From assembly GCA_002327405.1 (NCBI GenBank), contig DCVO01000101.1, positions 3,034 through 12,977 of the forward strand: a stretch of DNA of 9,944 nucleotides, read 5' to 3'. The DNA is from Thiobacillus sp. UBA2186. GTDB lineage: Bacteria; Pseudomonadota; Gammaproteobacteria; Burkholderiales; Thiobacillaceae. The notes beneath the pieces were generated by a model that saw only the letters and a program-made list of their open reading frames with translations, did not search any database and was not told where the DNA came from. The position numbers were made by a program, and so were the translations under genes. Below are positions 6,714 through 9,944 of the stretch, in pieces; positions within the stretch are counted from its first letter, which is position 1, and each line of letters begins with the position of its first letter.

Positions 6714-7324
6714 TATTTGGACTCTTCCTTGTCGATGTATTTGGCGAGCATGAGCGACTGGATGACCACGAACACCAGCATCAATCCGAATGTTCCAAAA
6801 AGCTTGAAAGTGGCCCAATCATCTTCTGAAAAATTGTATGCCACCCAGAGATTGGCTCCGCCCATAAAGGCGAAGAACACCCCCCAGTTCAGGTTCATCA
6901 GACGCCAGGCCGGGTCGGGAAGTTCCATCTGTCCACCAGCCAGGGTGCGAATCAGGTTCTTGCCGAAGGCGGCGGCACCGAAAATGGCGGCGGCGAAGAT
7001 CCAGTACAGCACTGTCGGCTTCCATTTGATGAATGTTGGATCTTGAAAATACAAAGTCGCGCCGCCGAACACGGCGATGATGAACAGGCTTACCCACAAC
7101 ATGAGATCGACCTTGCGGCCGCGCAGCTTGACCCAGCCCACCTGCACGAAGCTGGCGAGGATGGCGACCAGGGTGGCGAGGAAGATGCCGGGCTTGCCGC
7201 CGGGGGCGGTGTGCACGCCGACGTTGCCGAGGATGGACTGTGCGGCCTCCGGATAGGCGCCGCCCAGCTTGTAGGCGATGAAGAAGAGAATGACCGGAAA
7301 CAGGTCGAACAGGAATTTTCTCAT
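6713..7324 (-). CDS. yciB: Inner membrane-spanning protein YciB (septation protein A)
   Basis: This polytopic inner-membrane protein of 203 residues belongs to the YciB/IspZ family, linked to cell envelope integrity and septation. Hydrophobic segments lie about 6-20, 46-64, 74-92, 104-121, 144-163 and 172-194. Family marks are KFLFDLFPVILFFIAYK (3-19), FGGATLYFQDPTFIKWKPT (86-104) and the LMNLNWGVFFAFMGGANLWV segment (142-161). It is longer than E. coli YciB (179 residues as recalled); the extra residues (about 28-45, including GGKPG) lie between the first two membrane segments. It heads the minus-strand operon with yciI and bolA, the usual betaproteobacterial order. The start has no obvious ribosome site, but MRKFLFD is the expected beginning. 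Confidence 0.94.
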   Translation of the reverse strand: MRKFLFDLFPVILFFIAYKLGGAYPEAAQSILGNVGVHTAPGGKPGIFLATLVAILASFVQVGWVKLRGRKVDLMLWVSLFIIAVFGGATLYFQDPTFIKWKPTVLYWIFAAAIFGAAAFGKNLIRTLAGGQMELPDPAWRLMNLNWGVFFAFMGGANLWVAYNFSEDDWATFKLFGTFGLMLVFVVIQSLMLAKYIDKEESK

Positions 7325-7365
7325 TGGAGTTGCATCGAATCGGCATCGGGGCCTTGAAAAGAGCT

Positions 7366-7394
7366 ATTTTGCTATGATTTCTCAGGCTTACCAA
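7366..7394 (-). promoter_or_regulatory. Possible promoter of the yciB operon
   Basis: On the minus strand TTGGTA (complement of 7389-7394) and CAAAAT (complement of 7366-7371) are spaced 17 bases apart, each matching the sigma-70 consensus at four of six positions. It overlaps the oppositely directed promoter candidate at 7370-7378. Confidence 0.4.
7370..7378 (+). promoter_or_regulatory. Possible extended -10 promoter of the PHP gene
   Basis: TGCTATGAT is an extended -10 element: TG, one base, then TATGAT, which matches TATAAT at five of six positions. No good -35 lies at the usual distance. Transcription would begin near 7385, giving a leader of about 55 bases that includes the 7401-7432 hairpin. 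Confidence 0.4.
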
Positions 7395-7400
7395 ATCCCA

Positions 7401-7432
7401 CGAGCCGCCGAAGGGTTTTCTTCGGCGGCTCG
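7401..7432 (+). promoter_or_regulatory. Perfect 13-bp leader hairpin before the PHP gene
   Basis: CGAGCCGCCGAAG (7401-7413) is the exact reverse complement of CTTCGGCGGCTCG (7420-7432), around a 6-base loop GGTTTT. It ends 9 bases before the TTG start codon and no T-run follows, so it does not look like an intrinsic terminator. In the PHP mRNA it would sit at or beside the ribosome landing site. Confidence 0.6.
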
Positions 7433-7441
7433 ACGACCCAA

Positions 7442-8320
7442 TTGAACTACGACCTGCATTGCCACTCCAGCATTTCCGACGGCATCCTGTCCCCTGCCCG
7501 GCTCGTGCAAAGGGCGGCGGAAAAGGGCGTCGACGTGCTCGCCCTGACCGACCACGATGATGTTGCCGGCCTGGGCGAGGCCGCGCAGGCTGCGGAAGCG
7601 GCCGGCATCGGCTTCGTCAACGGCGTGGAAATATCCGTGACCTGGAGCGGCGTGACCTTGCATGTCGTCGGCCTGAATGTCGACGCCGGCAATGCCGAGC
7701 TGCAGGCGGGGCTGGCCGGCATCCAGCATGGGCGGCGAGAACGCGCCGAGCGCATCGGCCAGGAACTCGGCAAGCATGGCATCGTTGGCGCCTTCGAAGG
7801 GGCGCTCAGGCATGCGGCGAATCCGCGGCTCATCGGGCGCACGCATTTCGCGCGTTTCCTGATCGGGCAGGGCGTGTGCAAGGACGTCAGAAGCGTGTTC
7901 AAGAAATATCTGGTGCGCGGCAAGCCGGGCTACGTCACGCACGAATGGACTTCCCTTGCAAACGCCGTGGCCTGGATACGCGCGGCCGGCGGCCAGGCGG
8001 TACTGGCACACCCGGGCCGTTACGACCTGAAAGGCAAGGCCACGCGGCGTCTGCTGGGCGAATTCAGGGAAATCGGCGGCGAGGGCGTGGAAGTGGTCAC
8101 GGGCAGCCATACCCCCGACCAGCATGCACTGTTCGCCGAACTGGCGAATTTCTACGGTCTCGCGGCTTCACGCGGTTCCGATTTCCATGCGCCGGGCGAA
8201 TACGGACGCGAATTGGGCAGCGGCCCGGACTTGCCGCTGAAGTGCACGCCGATCTGGCATAATTGGGACTTAACAAACACAGGCCAAACTAGGATGGCCT
8301 CCAAAACCGTCCCTACCTGA
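7442..8320 (+). CDS. rnm: PHP-domain RNase AM / 3',5'-nucleoside bisphosphate phosphatase
   Basis: This is a metal-dependent phosphoesterase of the PHP superfamily. Its relatives E. coli YciV (RNase AM, a 5'-3' exoribonuclease trimming rRNA 5' ends) and a Chromobacterium 3',5'-bisphosphate phosphatase indicate the likely activity. In 292 residues the metal ligands are visible: H6 and H8 (DLHCHSSISDG), D13, D37/H38 (ALTDHDD), E63 (NGVEIS), H74, H135 (GRTHF), H190 (LAHPGRYDL) and D247/H249 (GSDFHAPGE). TTG 7442 is the only workable start: no ATG, GTG or TTG lies upstream in frame before a stop at 7355, and H6 must be included. No ribosome site precedes it. The last 17 or so residues (from about 276) look like an unconserved tail and overlap a possible promoter for the next gene. 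Its stop overlaps the yciO start (TGATG). Confidence 0.92.
   Translation: MNYDLHCHSSISDGILSPARLVQRAAEKGVDVLALTDHDDVAGLGEAAQAAEAAGIGFVNGVEISVTWSGVTLHVVGLNVDAGNAELQAGLAGIQHGRRERAERIGQELGKHGIVGAFEGALRHAANPRLIGRTHFARFLIGQGVCKDVRSVFKKYLVRGKPGYVTHEWTSLANAVAWIRAAGGQAVLAHPGRYDLKGKATRRLLGEFREIGGEGVEVVTGSHTPDQHALFAELANFYGLAASRGSDFHAPGEYGRELGSGPDLPLKCTPIWHNWDLTNTGQTRMASKTVPT
8255..8263 (+). promoter_or_regulatory. Possible internal promoter ahead of yciO
   Basis: TGGCATAAT is an extended -10 element (CATAAT, five of six matches, preceded by TGG) inside the 3' end of the PHP gene. A T/A-rich stretch, unlike the surrounding coding DNA, follows at 8260-8278. A short hairpin, AGGCCA (8281-8286) with TGGCCT (8295-8300), lies between it and the yciO ATG at 8320. 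Confidence 0.35.
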
Positions 8321-8943
8321 TGTCACAATTTTTCAGCATTCATCCAGACAACCCCCAGCCCCGGCTCATCCAACAGGCGGTACAGGTTCTGCGCCAGGGC
8401 GGCGTCATCGTTTATCCCACCGATTCCTGCTATGCCCTGGGCTGCCACATTGGCGACAAGGACGCGGCCATGCGCCTGTTGCGCGTGCGCGGCCTGGACG
8501 ACAGCCATGATCTGACCCTGGTCTGCCGCGACCTGTCCGAGCTCGGCCGCTACGCCCAGGTCGACAACAGCCAGTTCCGCCTGCTCAAGTCGCACACCCC
8601 CGGCCCCTATACCTTCATCCTCAAGGGCACGCGCGAAGTGCCGCGCCGCCTGTTGCACAAGCGCCATGACACCATCGGCCTGAGGGTGCCGGACCACGCC
8701 ATCGTGCAGGCGCTGCTGGCGGAGTTGGGAGAGCCCATCCTGTCGTCTACCCTTCAATTGCCGGGCGAAGACGTGCCCCTCAACGAGGCCTGGGAAATCC
8801 GCGAACGCCTGGAGAACCAGGTGGACCTGGTCATCGACGGCAACGGCTGCGGACTGACCCCGACCACGGTGGTCGATCTCAGCACCGGCGAACCGCACGT
8901 GCTGCGCTATGGCAAGGGCGACGCCACGCCTTTCGAGGATTGA
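8320..8943 (+). CDS. yciO: YciO family protein (Sua5/YrdC/TsaC fold)
   Basis: This 207-residue protein has the YrdC/Sua5 fold used by threonylcarbamoyl-adenylate synthases and belongs to the YciO subgroup. It begins MSQFFSIHPDNPQPRLIQQA, nearly the same as E. coli YciO. Key segments are GGVIVYPTDSCYALGC (27-42), DLTLVCRDLSEL (64-75), SHTPGPYTFILKGTREVPRR (91-110), TIGLRVPDH (118-126) and PTTVVDLSTGEPHVLRYGKG (181-200). The Lys/Arg-rich motif that TsaC uses for carbamoylation chemistry is not evident in RVRGLDDSHDLTL (55-67), and the TsaC SxN motif is replaced (LSSTL, 141-145). The protein is therefore probably not the main t6A enzyme; the role of YciO is unsettled. The start overlaps the PHP stop, and the M50 protease gene follows one base after its stop. 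Confidence 0.94.
   Translation: MSQFFSIHPDNPQPRLIQQAVQVLRQGGVIVYPTDSCYALGCHIGDKDAAMRLLRVRGLDDSHDLTLVCRDLSELGRYAQVDNSQFRLLKSHTPGPYTFILKGTREVPRRLLHKRHDTIGLRVPDHAIVQALLAELGEPILSSTLQLPGEDVPLNEAWEIRERLENQVDLVIDGNGCGLTPTTVVDLSTGEPHVLRYGKGDATPFED
8935..8939 (+). promoter_or_regulatory. Ribosome binding site of the M50 protease gene
   Basis: GAGGA at 8935-8939, inside the end of yciO, lies 5 bases before ATG 8945. It supports this start over an in-frame upstream start at 8909, which would add residues encoded by yciO sequence. Confidence 0.7.
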
Positions 8944-8944
8944 T

Positions 8945-9646
8945 ATGGAACTCACGCTGATTCAGAAAATCGCCGTCTTCGCCATTCCGGTGATTTTCGC
9001 CATCACGCTGCATGAGGCCGCGCACGGCTTCGTCGCCATGAAATTCGGCGACAAGACCGCCTGGATGCTGGGACGGGTGACGGCCAATCCCCTGAAGCAC
9101 ATCGACCCCATCGGCACCATCGGCCTGCCGCTGTTTTTGCTGCTGATGAGCAAGCTGGCCGGCGGTCCCGCCTTCCTGTTCGGCTGGGCCAAGCCGGTGC
9201 CGGTCAACTTCAACAACCTGCGCCGGCCCAAGCGCGACATGCTTTGGGTGGCAGCCGCCGGTCCGGGCGCCAACCTGATCATGGCAGTGTTCTGGGCCGC
9301 CATGATCCAGCTCGGCTCGGTGCTGGGCGAAACCATGGGCGTGCCGCTCATGCTCATGGGTGCCGCCGGCATCCTCATCAACGCCATGCTCGCGGCCTTC
9401 AACCTGCTGCCGATTCCGCCGCTCGACGGCGGCCGCATCGCCGTCAGCCTGCTGCCGCCGGGGCCTGCCAACATGCTGGCACGCGTCGAACCCTTCGGCT
9501 TTTTCATCCTGATCGCGCTGATTTTCGCCGGCGTGCTGGGCGCTCTCGTCTGGCCGCTGATCAGCCTGATCGCCGGCCTGTCCACGCTGCTGACCGGGGT
9601 GCCGGATCAACTGCTGCTTTCGCTGATTTCCATACTGCTTAACTGA
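8945..9646 (+). CDS. Site-2 protease family (M50) membrane metalloprotease
   Basis: This integral membrane zinc protease of 233 residues belongs to the compact YwhC/FtsH-independent branch of peptidase family M50, which has no PDZ domain. The zinc motif HEAAH is at 23-27 (H23, E24, H27) in the first membrane segment, and the third ligand is in NLLPIPPLDGGRI (153-165, D161). FGWAKPVPVN (79-88) and the AGPGANL turn (105-111) are also family features. Hydrophobic segments lie around 8-30, 60-75, 100-125, 134-158 and 185-210. Substrates of this branch are unknown in Proteobacteria. The gene sits between yciO and trpS, an order common in betaproteobacteria; trpS starts two bases past its stop. Confidence 0.92.
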   Translation: MELTLIQKIAVFAIPVIFAITLHEAAHGFVAMKFGDKTAWMLGRVTANPLKHIDPIGTIGLPLFLLLMSKLAGGPAFLFGWAKPVPVNFNNLRRPKRDMLWVAAAGPGANLIMAVFWAAMIQLGSVLGETMGVPLMLMGAAGILINAMLAAFNLLPIPPLDGGRIAVSLLPPGPANMLARVEPFGFFILIALIFAGVLGALVWPLISLIAGLSTLLTGVPDQLLLSLISILLN

Positions 9647-9648
9647 TC

Positions 9649-9944
9649 ATGTTCGCCAACCGCGTACTTTCCGGCATGCGCCCGACCGGGCGTCTTCATC
9701 TGGGCCACTACCACGGCGTGCTCAAGAACTGGCTGAAACTGCAGCACGAGCACGAGTGCCTGTTCTTCGTGGCCGACTGGCATGCGCTGACCACGCATTA
9801 CGACACCCCGGAAGTCATCCACGATAGCGTGTGGGACATGGTGGTGGACTGGCTGGCTGCGGGCGTCGACCCGGCACAGGCGACGCTGTTCGTGCAGTCG
9901 CGCGTGATCGAACATGCCGAACTGCACCTGCTGCTGTCGATGAT
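9649..9944 (+). CDS. trpS: Tryptophanyl-tRNA synthetase, 5' part
   Basis: This cytoplasmic class I aminoacyl-tRNA synthetase charges tRNA-Trp. The frame is open from ATG 9649 to the window end, giving 98 residues. The beginning MFANRVLSGMRPTGRLHLGH is diagnostic: the nucleotide-binding signature is HLGH (17-20), and SGMRPTG (8-14) is the preceding TrpS strand. VADWHALTTHYDTP (42-55) is typical of proteobacterial TrpS. The KMSKS motif would lie beyond the window. Two bases separate it from the M50 stop and no ribosome site is seen, so translation may be coupled. Confidence 0.95.
   Translation, partial: MFANRVLSGMRPTGRLHLGHYHGVLKNWLKLQHEHECLFFVADWHALTTHYDTPEVIHDSVWDMVVDWLAAGVDPAQATLFVQSRVIEHAELHLLLSM

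Overview
The window looks like chromosomal DNA of a GC-rich betaproteobacterium, perhaps of the Nitrosomonadales type. This is inferred from gene order and protein character, not from a search. Two blocks have the gene order expected in that class: yciB-yciI-bolA-parvulin (minus strand) and PHP exonuclease-yciO-M50 protease-trpS (plus strand). No phage, transposase, plasmid or CRISPR genes are present.

Layout. Positions 1-26 are the 3' end of a tRNA-Ser gene. Positions 27-321 are non-coding and unusually structured: an inverted copy of the tRNA T-arm, three 31-bp tandem units each carrying a perfect hairpin, two further hairpins, and a GC hairpin followed by seven T's. The DEAD-box RNA helicase rhlE follows (322-1746, probably TTG start). 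Positions 1747-1992 hold a long imperfect palindrome built from a 9-bp periodic motif, then a possible promoter. Positions 1993-5063 are a tightly packed three-gene membrane glycosylation cassette: a GT2 polyprenyl-phosphate-type glycosyltransferase, a VTT/TVP38 membrane protein and an ArnT-like GT-C transferase. Converging on it from the minus strand is a small Hfq-type RNA chaperone (5038-5277). Upstream of hfq, also on the minus strand, is the block yciB > yciI > bolA > periplasmic parvulin (7324 down to 5353). Its first three genes overlap by one to four bases. A divergent promoter region (7325-7441) with a perfect 13-bp hairpin separates this block from the plus-strand block: PHP-domain RNase AM/bisphosphate phosphatase, yciO, a site-2-protease-family membrane metalloprotease, and trpS, cut off by the window end.

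How the genes may work together. In the GT2-VTT-GT-C cassette, the GT2 enzyme would load a sugar onto a lipid carrier in the cytoplasm, the VTT protein may move lipid across the membrane, and the GT-C enzyme would transfer the sugar to a periplasmic or outer-membrane acceptor. The first and last roles follow from family knowledge; the middle role is inference. Several other genes concern RNA: rhlE, an Hfq variant, RNase AM, yciO, tRNA-Ser and trpS. Much of this is housekeeping. The items most worth a second look are the structured tRNA-rhlE spacer, the Hfq with a two-residue insertion outside its usual locus, the lipid-linked sugar cassette, and the hairpin leader of the PHP gene.
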